A stretch of 64,000 bases of DNA from Haloterrigena sp. KLK7 (lineage in GTDB: Archaea > Halobacteriota > Halobacteria > Halobacteriales > Natrialbaceae): the NCBI RefSeq assembly GCF_037914945.1, contig NZ_CP149788.1, positions 62,001 to 126,000 of the forward strand, read 5' to 3'. Numbering within the stretch: the stretch's first letter is position 1; each line of letters starts with the position of its first letter. The notes under the pieces are model-generated. The model searched no databases and was not told the DNA's origin. It was given only the letters and a program-made list of their open reading frames with translations. A program made the position numbers and the translations under genes. This document shows, in pieces, positions 8,030 through 16,170 of the stretch.

Positions 8030-10431
8030 CGTTCTGGAAGGTCGTCGGTGTCCTCGGTGGTCTCAGAGCGCGATTCCTCGGCGGTGTCGGCCGTGCTCGA
8101 GTCGGCGTCTCGTCGCTCACCGGTCGACCGCGACCGATCCGCGTCGGCTGCCAGCTCGTCCGCGTACAGACAGCGCGACCGTGAATCGGTGTCGTCGGCG
8201 GGCTCCAGCGACGGCTCGACTCGCGAACAGTCCTCGGTGGCGAGCGGACAGCGCGGGTGGAAGGCACAGCCCGACGGCGGCTCGGCGGGGCTCGGCGGCT
8301 CACCGGCGAGCGTTTCGTCGCGTCGGTCCGCGTCCGTCCCGTCGTTCCGTATCCCGCGATCGTCCGGGACCGCGTCCAGCAGCGCACTCGTATACGGATG
8401 CGTCGGCGTCGAGAGCGTCGAGCGAGCGGGGCCGGTCTCGACGAGCCGCCCGCAGTACATCACGGCGACCCGATCCGCGACGTGGCGGACGACCTCGAGG
8501 TCGTGCGAGACGAACAGCGTCGCGAGCCCGAGCTCGTCTCGCACGTCGGCGAGCAGGTTCAGTATCGTCGCCTGGGTCGAGACGTCGAGCGCGGCCGTCG
8601 GCTCGTCCACCACGAGCACGGACGGGTCCAGCGCGATCGCTCGCGCGATCGCGACGCGCTGGCGCTGCCCGCCCGATAGTTGATTCGGATACCGGTCTCC
8701 ACACTCGGGCGGGAGCCCGACCAACGCGAGCAGTTCCGCGACGCGGTCGGTCCGCCGCGACTTCGACCATCCCGCCTCGAGTAGCGGTTCGGCGATCGAC
8801 TGGGCCACCGTCCGCTTCGGATTCAAGCTCGCGCCTGGATGCTGAAACACGACGCCGATCTCGGCCAGTTGCGCGCTCGTCCGCTCGTCGACGCCGCCGA
8901 CCCGCCGGCCGTGAAGACTGACGGTCCCCTCGTCGGGCACCTCGAGGCCCGCGATCAGCCGCGCGAGCGTCGACTTGCCGCAGCCGCTCTCGCCGACCAG
9001 GCCGACGGTCTCTCCGGGGCGAAGCTCGAGCGAGACGCCCCTGACGGCCGGAATCCGATCGTCGGTGCCGAGGAGTCGGTCGACGAGCGCGTCCGAACGG
9101 CGGAACGACTTCGCGACCGACTCGAGTTCGACGATCGGCTCGTTCGTCCGCCTCGATTCGTCGTCCGGACTCGAGTCGTCTGGCTCGAGCGACGGAGCGG
9201 CTCCCGGCTCGTCGACCGCTCGCGAGTCGCCCGTCGCGGTCGCGGGGGAGGCGGCCGTCCCGCCGTCGACGGCCACTGCTGCGGGCGTGTCTGACTCGTC
9301 CGGCGCGTTCGGTTCGTGCGGTGCGTTCGAAGCGTCCGAGGCGTTCGATTCGGTCGACCCACCGGTCTCCGTCTCCCCGACCGTTCGCCGAGCGTCCGTC
9401 GCCTCGAGCGACGCGTCGCGGGCTTCGGGCACGCCGCATCGAACCGTTCGATCCGGGCCGACCGAGACGACGGGCGGATCCCGCTCGCGACAGTCGTCGA
9501 CCGCGAACGGACAGCGATCGGCGAACGCACAGCCCGCTGACGGCGCGGTACCGTCCGACGGCACCCCTTCGATCGTGGGGAGCCGCGATCCGGGGTCCGC
9601 GCGGCTCGGGAGGCACTCGAGCAACGCCTTCGTGTACGGATGCGCGGGGTTCGATCGGAGCTCGTCGACCGGCCCTCGCTCGACGACGACGCCGTCGTAC
9701 ATGACGACGACCCGATCGCACAGCGCTGAGACGACGTCGAAGTCGTGACTGATTACCAGCATGCCCATTTCGCGCGTCTCGTTGAGTTCGGCCAGCCGCT
9801 CGAGGACGGCCGCCTGCGTCGTCGCGTCCAGGGCGGTCGTCGGCTCGTCGGCGATCAACACCGACGGCCGGCGGGCGAGCGCGATCGCGAGCATCGCCCG
9901 CTGGCGCATGCCGCCGCTGAACTGGTGCGGATAGGCGTCGATCCGTTCGCTCGGACGGGGGATGCCGACGGTCTCCATGAGCTCGAGGACGTCCGACCGG
10001 AGCTCCGTCGATCGGAGCCGGGAGCTCGTCCCGAGCGCGAGCTCCCTGAGGAACGGTTGCCGGTCCGGGTCGCGGTGGACCCGCAGCGCCTCGGCGATCT
10101 GTTCGCCGACCGGGTACACCGGGTTCAGCGTCGTCGAGGGATCCTGAAAGACCATTGCGAGCTCCCGTCCGCGGAGCCGCCGGAGCGTCCGATCGTCGGC
10201 CGTCGTCAGCTCCCGGTCGCCGTAGCGAATGCTGCCGTCGGTGATCTCGCCCGGCGACTCGAGGCGAACGATCGATCGCGCGGTGGCCGACTTCCCGCAG
10301 CCGCTCTCGCCGACCAGCCCGACGACTTCGCCGGGTGCGATTTCGAACGATGCGCCGCTGACCGCGTGGACCGTTTCGGAACAGGTCCGGAATCGGACGT
10401 GGAGGTTCTCGATCTCGAGTGGGTCGGTCAT
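8026..10431 (-). CDS. Fused double ATPase of a peptide/nickel-type ABC transporter (DppD-DppF fusion)
   Basis: 801 residues with two complete ABC domains. The first has Walker A GLVGESGCGKSATARSI, signature FSGGMRQRAMLAIALA and Walker B LIADEPTTALD. The second has GLVGESGCGKSTLARLI, LSGGQRQRVAIARAIA and LVVDEPTAALD. Each is followed by the oligopeptide-family C-terminal segment with Cys residues (CAFADRCPFAVDDCRE; CAFHPRCPLATEDCSR), which in DppD/OppD relatives can hold an iron-sulfur cluster. A low-complexity Ser/Asp/Glu linker of roughly 120 residues joins the halves. The start MTDPLEIENL at 10431 lies 2 bases after the permease stop. The open frame continues upstream to 11352, but only as a shadow of the permease gene. 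One chain would supply both nucleotide-binding sites. Confidence 0.9.
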   Translation of the reverse strand: MTDPLEIENLHVRFRTCSETVHAVSGASFEIAPGEVVGLVGESGCGKSATARSIVRLESPGEITDGSIRYGDRELTTADDRTLRRLRGRELAMVFQDPSTTLNPVYPVGEQIAEALRVHRDPDRQPFLRELALGTSSRLRSTELRSDVLELMETVGIPRPSERIDAYPHQFSGGMRQRAMLAIALARRPSVLIADEPTTALDATTQAAVLERLAELNETREMGMLVISHDFDVVSALCDRVVVMYDGVVVERGPVDELRSNPAHPYTKALLECLPSRADPGSRLPTIEGVPSDGTAPSAGCAFADRCPFAVDDCRERDPPVVSVGPDRTVRCGVPEARDASLEATDARRTVGETETGGSTESNASDASNAPHEPNAPDESDTPAAVAVDGGTAASPATATGDSRAVDEPGAAPSLEPDDSSPDDESRRTNEPIVELESVAKSFRRSDALVDRLLGTDDRIPAVRGVSLELRPGETVGLVGESGCGKSTLARLIAGLEVPDEGTVSLHGRRVGGVDERTSAQLAEIGVVFQHPGASLNPKRTVAQSIAEPLLEAGWSKSRRTDRVAELLALVGLPPECGDRYPNQLSGGQRQRVAIARAIALDPSVLVVDEPTAALDVSTQATILNLLADVRDELGLATLFVSHDLEVVRHVADRVAVMYCGRLVETGPARSTLSTPTHPYTSALLDAVPDDRGIRNDGTDADRRDETLAGEPPSPAEPPSGCAFHPRCPLATEDCSRVEPSLEPADDTDSRSRCLYADELAADADRSRSTGERRDADSSTADTAEESRSETTEDTDDLPER

Positions 10432-10433
10432 AG

Positions 10434-11342
10434 TCAGGTCCGCCTCCGTCGGCGGTCGTCGAGGTGGTCGGGATCCAGCACGTCTCGCAGCCCGTCGCCG
10501 AGCAGGTTGAAGCCGACGACGGTCAGCATGATCGCGACGCCGGGCGCGGTGACGAGCCACGGCGCCGATCGCAGGTAACTCCGTCCGTCGGCGATCATCG
10601 AGCCCCACTCGGCCGTCGGGGGCTGGGCGCCCAGACCGAGGTAGGAGAGCCCGGCGGCCGCCAGCACGACGGTCCCGAGGTTGAGCGTCGCGAGGACCGC
10701 CACCGGGCTCGCGACGTGTGGCAGCAGGTGCCGGCGGACGAGCCGGCGCCGCGGCGTCCCGTAGAGTCTCGCGGACTGCACGAACGGTCGCTCCGTGATC
10801 GAGAGGGCGCTCCCTCGAACGACCCGCGCGTACGACGCCCAGCCGACGATCGAGAGCGCGACGACGACGTTTCGCAGGCTCGGCCCGAGGACGCCCGCGA
10901 CCACGAGCGCGAGCACGAGCCCGGGGAACGCGAGCTGGACGTCGACGAGTCGCATCAGGGCGGCGTCGACGACGCGTCCGCCCGTCGCGGCGAGCAGGCC
11001 GATCGCCGTCCCGATCGCGAGGCGAACGGCCGTCGCCCCGAGCGCCAGCGCGAGCGAGATGCGAGCCCCGTAGGCGAGTCGGGTCGCCACGTCGCGGCCG
11101 AGCGCGTCGGTACCGAGCGGATGTGCGATCGACGGCCCCTGAAGCCGGGCCTCGAGCGCTTGCGCCGTCGGATCGTACGGCGACACCACTGGACCGACGA
11201 GGGCGACGGCCGCGAGCAGCCCCACGAGGGCGCCGCCCAGCCGAATCTGGGCGTTCGTCCGCGGGAGGAGCCGCCGCCCCCGCTCGAGGAAGCCGGCCGG
11301 ATCCGTGCTCGAGGGACTCGAACCGGTGGTCCGATCGCTCAC
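10434..11342 (-). CDS. ABC transporter permease, DppC/NikC type
   Basis: 302 residues from a GTG at 11342 that overlaps the upstream permease stop (GTGA). TM1 lies near residues 30-50 (IRLGGALVGLLAAVALVGPVV), followed by the DppC family motif HPLGTDALGRDVATRLAYGARISL, then four or five more TM segments and the EAA-like loop around SARLYGTPRRRLVRRHLLPHV. It should pair with the DppB-type protein encoded just before it to form the membrane channel. Confidence 0.9.
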   Translation of the reverse strand: MSDRTTGSSPSSTDPAGFLERGRRLLPRTNAQIRLGGALVGLLAAVALVGPVVSPYDPTAQALEARLQGPSIAHPLGTDALGRDVATRLAYGARISLALALGATAVRLAIGTAIGLLAATGGRVVDAALMRLVDVQLAFPGLVLALVVAGVLGPSLRNVVVALSIVGWASYARVVRGSALSITERPFVQSARLYGTPRRRLVRRHLLPHVASPVAVLATLNLGTVVLAAAGLSYLGLGAQPPTAEWGSMIADGRSYLRSAPWLVTAPGVAIMLTVVGFNLLGDGLRDVLDPDHLDDRRRRRT

Positions 11343-12289
11343 GGTTGCTCACCTCCGCGCCCGCGGTCGATGCGCGGGTCGAGCGCGACGTACGCGAGGT
11401 CGACGAGCTGGTTGGTTACGACGAACACGGCCGCCGTCACCAGCACGACGCCCTGCACGACCGGGTAGTCCCTGGCGAAGACGGCGTCGACGAGCAGGGT
11501 CCCCAGTCCGGGGCGCTGGAAGACGGCTTCGACGATCACGGCGCCGTTGATCACGGTCCCGAACTGGAGTCCGACGATCGTCACGACCGGGACGAGGGCG
11601 TTCCGGAGCGCGTGCTTGTACACCACGAGCCGCTCGCGGACGCCCTTCGACCGCGCGGTATCGACGTACTCGGCCTCGAGGACCTCGAGCATCGACGTCC
11701 GGACGAGCCGCGTGACGATCGCGGCCATCCCGGTGCCGAGCGTGATCGCGGGCAACACGAGATGACCGAGGGTCCCCGCGCCGCCGACGGGCGTCAGGCC
11801 GAGCCACAGCGAGCAGACGAGCAACAGCAGGTACCCGAGCCAGAAGTTCGGCATCGAGACGCCGATCAGCGCGGCGATCTGTCCGGTCCGATCGATCCAC
11901 GTGTCCCGGTGGACGGCGCTCATCACGCCCACCGGAACGGCGATCAGCACCGAGACGGCCGTCGCCGCCAGCGCGAGCTCGAGCGTGTTCGGCAGCCGTG
12001 CGAGCACCAGCGAGGTCACGGGTTCGGACTGGTAGTACGAGGTCCCGAGATCCCCCTGTACCGCGTCGGTGAGCCACGAGACGTACTGGACGTGAAAGGG
12101 GTCGTCCAGTCCGTGTTCGGCGCGGAAGGCCGCAACTTCGGACGCCGACGGTGGGCTCTGCCGTCGCTCTCGGAGGATCGTGTACGCCGGGTCCCCCGGC
12201 GTGAGGAACACGAATCCGTACGTGATCAGCGAGACGCCGACCATCACGACCGACAGGGAGCCGAGTCGAGCGAGGAGGGAGCGGATCAT
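11339..12289 (-). CDS. ABC transporter permease, DppB/NikB type
   Basis: 316 residues from the ATG at 12289. The start MIRSLLARLGSLSVVMVGVSLITYGFVFLTPGDPA is the hallmark of the family. The external loop (GLDDPFHVQYVSWLTDAVQGDLGTSYY) and the EAA loop (DTARSKGVRERLVVYKHALRNALVPVV) are intact. An in-frame extension to 12427 exists but is not family-like. This is the first gene of the operon: all four genes are joined by overlaps or a 2-base gap, in the order permease, permease, fused ATPase, binding protein. The last position of the binding protein is unusual, since it normally leads. Confidence 0.9.
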   Translation of the reverse strand: MIRSLLARLGSLSVVMVGVSLITYGFVFLTPGDPAYTILRERRQSPPSASEVAAFRAEHGLDDPFHVQYVSWLTDAVQGDLGTSYYQSEPVTSLVLARLPNTLELALAATAVSVLIAVPVGVMSAVHRDTWIDRTGQIAALIGVSMPNFWLGYLLLLVCSLWLGLTPVGGAGTLGHLVLPAITLGTGMAAIVTRLVRTSMLEVLEAEYVDTARSKGVRERLVVYKHALRNALVPVVTIVGLQFGTVINGAVIVEAVFQRPGLGTLLVDAVFARDYPVVQGVVLVTAAVFVVTNQLVDLAYVALDPRIDRGRGGEQP

Positions 12290-12662
12290 TTCGGTGCCAG
12301 GGGCGAACGGGTCGTCGCACTCGCGCGTTCGCTCTCGAGCGATCGATGCGGTCGCTGCACCGGCGATACCCTCGCGCTCGACCGGCACACCGGTCGGCGG
12401 GACGGCCGACTCCGGGGACCGTCCCATCTCTCGACACGGTCGACCCAGGACGACCCGGAGCGGGACCCGTCACCCGTCGTCCGGTCGATATCGAGCGGTG
12501 CGTTCATACAACTTTGTTTGAAGTACTGAAGGTTTGGTTGTAAAGATGCAGGTTTCGCTGCGACCGCGCTACTCGTCTCGGCGACTCGGGGGAGGCCGGT
12601 TCGGTATCGATCAGGCTGCCCGAACGTGCGTCTCCGTCGTCGACGGCGGGCGATCCCCTCGG
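12290..12662. other. Promoter region of the peptide/nickel-type ABC operon
   Basis: About 370 bases without a convincing gene. A minus-strand frame from ATG 12506 ends as ATGA on the permease start (12286-12289), but it is Arg/Ser-rich nonsense-like sequence and I do not call it. The inverted arms TACAAC (12507-12512) and GTTGTA (12537-12542) enclose 24 AT-richer bases and may be a regulator site. Whether this belongs to a metal-responsive operator cannot be decided here. Confidence 0.35.
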
Positions 12663-13724
12663 TCACTCCTCTTCACCACCGTCTGCTTCGATACCTGTTC
12701 TGGACCGTTCGGTGCGATCGCGGCTCCGTCTCGAGAGCATCGGAACGGACCAGTCTAGCGTCAATTTTCGGAAGCCCAACGCGGCGACGTAGACGCCGAT
12801 CGCCGCGACGACGATCGAGCCGCCGGCGGCGATGGCGTAGGCGTACGAGATCGTCACGCCGACGACCGCCGCGAACTCGGCGGCGAGTATCGCGAGGAGG
12901 ATCGACCGCTTGAAGCTCCGGGCGACGAGCGCCGCGGTCGCGACCGGCACGACGAGCATCGCCACGACCAGGATGACGCCCATGATCTGCATCGCGCTGA
13001 CGACGACGAACGCCGTGAGAACGACCGTGAGGCGTTTGTAGCGCCGGACGCCCATTCGCGCCGCTTGAGCGGCCGTCGCGTCGAACGTGACGTACAACAG
13101 CGGCCGGTACGCCAGCGAGACGGCGCCGCCGACGAGCAGGCACATGAGGACGAGCAGTCCGACGTCCGCCTTCGAGACGGTCGCCAGACTCCCGAACAGG
13201 TAGGCGTCGATCCCGACGGCGATCCCGCCGTCCGTCGCCGTGATGAGAATGCTCCCCATCGCGAAGCCGCCGGTCAGCACGATCGCCAGCGACGTATCGC
13301 TGTCCGCGCCGGCGCGCTCGATTAACAACTCGACGAGCAGGGCCGTGACGACTGCCACCGCGAAGGCGGTGAGCAGCGGCGACAGCGACAGCGAGAACGT
13401 CGCGTTGACGAACAGCCCGACGGCGACGCCCGCGAAGGCGGTGTGGGCGAGCGTGTCGCCGATCATCGCGAGCTCCCGATGCACGAGGAACGTCCCGACG
13501 AGCGGCCCGATAACGGCGATGCACACGGCACCGAGGTACGCCCGCTGCATGTAGGGGTAACTGAGCATCGACGCGCCGAGGAGGTCGGCGAGGCCGTCCA
13601 TCGCCGCGCCGTAGACGTTCTCGAGGAGCCACTCGAAGAGATCGAACGCGACGCCGAGGAGCCACGCGACCGTCGCCGCGCTCTCTGTCGTCGCTTCGGG
13701 AACGGAGAGAGTTCGTGCGCTCAT
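12663..13724 (-). CDS. znuB: Zinc/manganese-type ABC transporter permease (ZnuB family)
   Basis: 353 residues from ATG 13724, 2 bases after the ATPase stop. Eight or nine hydrophobic segments run through the chain. The ABC-3 family motif HRELAMIGDTLAHTAFAGVAVGL lies near residues 80-105. The C-terminus is charged (RRSRDRTERSRTGIEADGGEEE). It forms the membrane part of a metal-uptake ABC transporter with the ATPase at 13727-14500 and the His-rich binding protein at 14715-15788. Family alternatives are zinc, manganese or iron; zinc is favoured by the binding protein and the nearby CobW gene. Confidence 0.9.
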   Translation of the reverse strand: MSARTLSVPEATTESAATVAWLLGVAFDLFEWLLENVYGAAMDGLADLLGASMLSYPYMQRAYLGAVCIAVIGPLVGTFLVHRELAMIGDTLAHTAFAGVAVGLFVNATFSLSLSPLLTAFAVAVVTALLVELLIERAGADSDTSLAIVLTGGFAMGSILITATDGGIAVGIDAYLFGSLATVSKADVGLLVLMCLLVGGAVSLAYRPLLYVTFDATAAQAARMGVRRYKRLTVVLTAFVVVSAMQIMGVILVVAMLVVPVATAALVARSFKRSILLAILAAEFAAVVGVTISYAYAIAAGGSIVVAAIGVYVAALGFRKLTLDWSVPMLSRRSRDRTERSRTGIEADGGEEE

Positions 13725-13726
13725 AG

Positions 13727-14500
13727 TCAGTGATCGTGGTGGACGACGTGCTGGTCGGTCCCGTACGCTTCCGAGAGGGCGTCGGTCGCGACGAACTCTG
13801 TCGGGTCGCCGTCGAAGTACAGCCGGCGGTTGAGACACGCGATCTCGGTCGCGTACGTCGTGACGACGCCGATATCGTGTTCGACGAGGACGATCGTCAG
13901 CCCGGACGCGTTCAGGTCACTGAGGAGCGTGTAGAACGCCTCCCGCGACTCCGCGTCCACGCCGACGGTCGGTTCGTCGAGTATCAGGAGGTCCGCCTCG
14001 GAGGCCAGCGCGCGGGCGATGAACACGCGCTGTCGCTGTCCGCCGGAGAGCCGGCCGATGCGACGCGACGCGAGGTCCGCGATTCCGACACGCGTTATCG
14101 CCTCGTCGATCGCCCGGCGATCCGCCTTCGAGAACCGACCGACGAGCCGGTGTGGGTACCGGCCCATCGCGACGACCTCGCGAACCGTTATCGGCACGTC
14201 CCGGGCCGTCTCGGTGGCGTTCTGTGCGACGTATCCGATCCGCTCGCCCGCGTCGAACTCGTGTGCGCGCTCGCCGAAGAGCCGCACCGATCCCGCGTCC
14301 GGGCGCTCGAGGCCGAGCAGCAGATCGATGAGCGTGCTCTTGCCGCTCCCGTTGGGCCCGACCAGTCCGAGAAATGACCCCGGTTCGACGTCGATCGAGA
14401 CGTCCTCGAGGACCGGTCGCTCGCCGTATCCGAACGTGACGCCGTCGACGCTGACGACCGGCGCCGTCGCGTCTCGTTCCGTCGTCGATGCGGTCGTCAT
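13727..14500 (-). CDS. znuC: Zinc-type ABC transporter ATP-binding protein (ZnuC family)
   Basis: 257 residues. Walker A GLVGPNGSGKSTLIDLLLG, Q-loop GYVAQNATE, signature LSGGQRQRVFIARALA, Walker B LLILDEPTVGVD and switch His VLVEHDIGVV are all intact. The C-terminus is a short His tail (DQHVVHHDH), often seen in zinc-uptake ATPases. The start MTTASTTERD at 14500 overlaps the DUF7511 stop as ATGA. Longer in-frame extensions overlap that gene and are not used. Confidence 0.92.
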   Translation of the reverse strand: MTTASTTERDATAPVVSVDGVTFGYGERPVLEDVSIDVEPGSFLGLVGPNGSGKSTLIDLLLGLERPDAGSVRLFGERAHEFDAGERIGYVAQNATETARDVPITVREVVAMGRYPHRLVGRFSKADRRAIDEAITRVGIADLASRRIGRLSGGQRQRVFIARALASEADLLILDEPTVGVDAESREAFYTLLSDLNASGLTIVLVEHDIGVVTTYATEIACLNRRLYFDGDPTEFVATDALSEAYGTDQHVVHHDH

Positions 14501-14718
14501 CGCATCGCCTCCGGGTCGACGAACGCGTCCCCGTGGGCCGTTATCCAGGTCGTCGTCCGGTAGGGGGCGGCCACGTCCGGCGGATAGATCGTACAGACCG
14601 GCCGCTCGGCGGGACCGACGACGACCGACAGCAGTTCGGAGCGAGACGGACCGGGCGCTCCCGGTTCCGCCGAGCCGGACCACTCGGGTTCGGGGTCGGT
14701 CGATGTCTGATCGCTCAT
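14497..14718 (-). CDS. DUF7511-type small haloarchaeal protein inside the zinc operon
   Basis: 73 residues, beginning MSDQTSTDPEPEW. The core LSVVVGPAERPVCTIYPPDVAAPYRTTTWITAHGDAFVDPEAMR is the pattern of a short haloarchaeal family of unknown function (DUF7511, by memory). It overlaps both neighbours by ATGA junctions (the znuA stop at 14715-14717 and the znuC start at 14500), so it must be co-translated with the transporter. It has one Cys and one His and no membrane segment; a cytoplasmic accessory or sensory role in metal uptake is only a guess. Confidence 0.8.
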   Translation of the reverse strand: MSDQTSTDPEPEWSGSAEPGAPGPSRSELLSVVVGPAERPVCTIYPPDVAAPYRTTTWITAHGDAFVDPEAMR

Positions 14719-15788
14719 CTCGCGTCGAGCGCCTCCGTCAGCGTCTCGAGGTTGACGTTCTCCATGATCTCGACGTACCCCCAGTCCTCGTCGGCCCACG
14801 CCTGCGTCTGGCCAGGAATCGGCGTCAGCGGGAGGATATCCGTCGCGTCCGTCTCCTCGACGAGTTGCTCGGCCGCCGTCTGCGATTCCAGCGGGTCGAC
14901 GCAGACGTACTCGAGGTCGTGCTCCGCGATGATCTCTTGTGCTCGCTCGATATCCGCCGGGGTCGGCCGGCTGTCGGGTGCCAGCCCAGTCAACGTCTCG
15001 ACCTCGAAGTCATAGCGGTGACCGAGATACCGGTACGCGTCGTGGCCGGCGACGAGCACGACGTCCGTGGACGCGTCCGCGAGCGTCGACCGGAACGTCT
15101 CGTCGAGTTCCTCGAGTCTGGCGCGGTACTCGTCGGCGTTGTCGACGTACGCGTCCTCGTTGGACTCGTCGACGGCGACGAACCCGTCGCGGATGGCCTC
15201 GACGGCCGTCATCGCGCGCGTCGGATCGAGCCAGAAGTGCGGATCGGCGCCGGCGTGATCGTGGTCGTGGTCACCTCCGTCGTCGGCGTGCGCTTCCTCG
15301 TGGTCGTGATCGCGGCTCTCGTTGCCCCCCTGTTCGTTCTCGTGGTCGTGACCGGCATGCTCCTCGTGATTGCGTTCGTCGTGCTCGTCCGTCTCGCCGT
15401 CATCCCGGCCGGCGTCGAGGCGGTCGACGCTCGCGCCGGCGCTGACGAGCCGAACGTCGGCGTCGTCGTCCTCGAGGCTCTCCGCGAGGTCGTCGGCCCA
15501 GGGCTGGAAGCCCTCGGCCACGCGGACGAAGAGATCTGACTCGAGGATCGTTCCCTGGATCCGCGGCCCCGGTTCCCAGCCGTGGCCGTGCTTGCCGACG
15601 GGGACCAGCGTCTCCGCCGTCGCGGTGTCGCCCGCGACCGCGCTCGCGAAGTCACCGAAGACGAAAAACGAGGATTGAGCCACCGTCCCCGCGTTCTCGG
15701 TCGACTCCGACACACACCCCGCGATCGTCCCGACTGCGGCGGCTCCGAACCCCAACTCGATGAATCGTCGACGGCTCTGTCGTGCCAT
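14715..15788 (-). CDS. znuA: Zinc-binding lipoprotein of the ZnuA/TroA family
   Basis: 357 residues. The Tat lipoprotein signal is MARQSRRRFIELGFGAAAVGTIAGC. The cluster A-I binding-protein fold has metal-ligand candidates in GKHGHGWEPGPR (about residues 66-70), in DPHFWLDPT and in AGHDAYRYLGHRY. Between them is a long loop rich in His, Asp and Glu (about residues 130-180), typical of zinc rather than manganese binders. It leads the operon znuA-DUF7511-znuC-znuB with ATGA overlaps. The upstream 60 bases are AT-rich with TTATTATC as a probable TATA region. Confidence 0.92.
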   Translation of the reverse strand: MARQSRRRFIELGFGAAAVGTIAGCVSESTENAGTVAQSSFFVFGDFASAVAGDTATAETLVPVGKHGHGWEPGPRIQGTILESDLFVRVAEGFQPWADDLAESLEDDDADVRLVSAGASVDRLDAGRDDGETDEHDERNHEEHAGHDHENEQGGNESRDHDHEEAHADDGGDHDHDHAGADPHFWLDPTRAMTAVEAIRDGFVAVDESNEDAYVDNADEYRARLEELDETFRSTLADASTDVVLVAGHDAYRYLGHRYDFEVETLTGLAPDSRPTPADIERAQEIIAEHDLEYVCVDPLESQTAAEQLVEETDATDILPLTPIPGQTQAWADEDWGYVEIMENVNLETLTEALDAR

Positions 15789-16170
15789 GTATTGCTAGAG
15801 CTATCGGAGTAGATAATAAGAATTGTGATTTAGAGTATAGGGTTTAATAATATGGGCCGCAGTCATACCATGCGATCCGATACCGAGCGACAGCGAACGA
15901 GCGCAGTCCCGCGGTCACGCTTCTCAGAACCGCTCCCATCGAATGCATCGCGGAACGCGCTCGAGTACCGTCTGGATCAGACGGCAGTCGAACGGCGGAC
16001 TAGTCTCGAAGAAATCGTGAACAGCGACGCGACTCGAGGCAGCCCTTCGATCGAGTCAAGGACGGCCGTAACGGATTCTCGTACGCGTCCCACTCACGAT
16101 CGTTCTCGTCGTCTCGCCGGCCCCGAGCCCGCCGCTCGGGACGGTGACCGGAAGCGGTTCGTCGCCCATT
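15789..16170. other. Intergenic region between znuA and the CobW gene
   Basis: About 380 bases. The first 60 hold the znuA promoter, including GTTTAATAAT (15842-15851), a decamer that recurs upstream of the CobW gene. A rightward open frame from 15852 is rich in Arg, Ser and Thr, has no family features and runs into the CobW gene antisense, so I do not call it. The rest shows nothing I can name. Confidence 0.4.

Noticed and set aside
10432-11352. Upstream extension of the double ATPase frame
   Set aside because: It only reads through the permease gene in another frame; the family start MTDPLEIENL at 10431 and tight spacing fix the real start.
12286-12506. A 73-codon leftward frame ending ATGA on the first permease gene
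   Set aside because: The junction is suggestive, but the translation is Arg/Ser-rich with no acidic bias, and no TATA box places a leaderless start at 12506.
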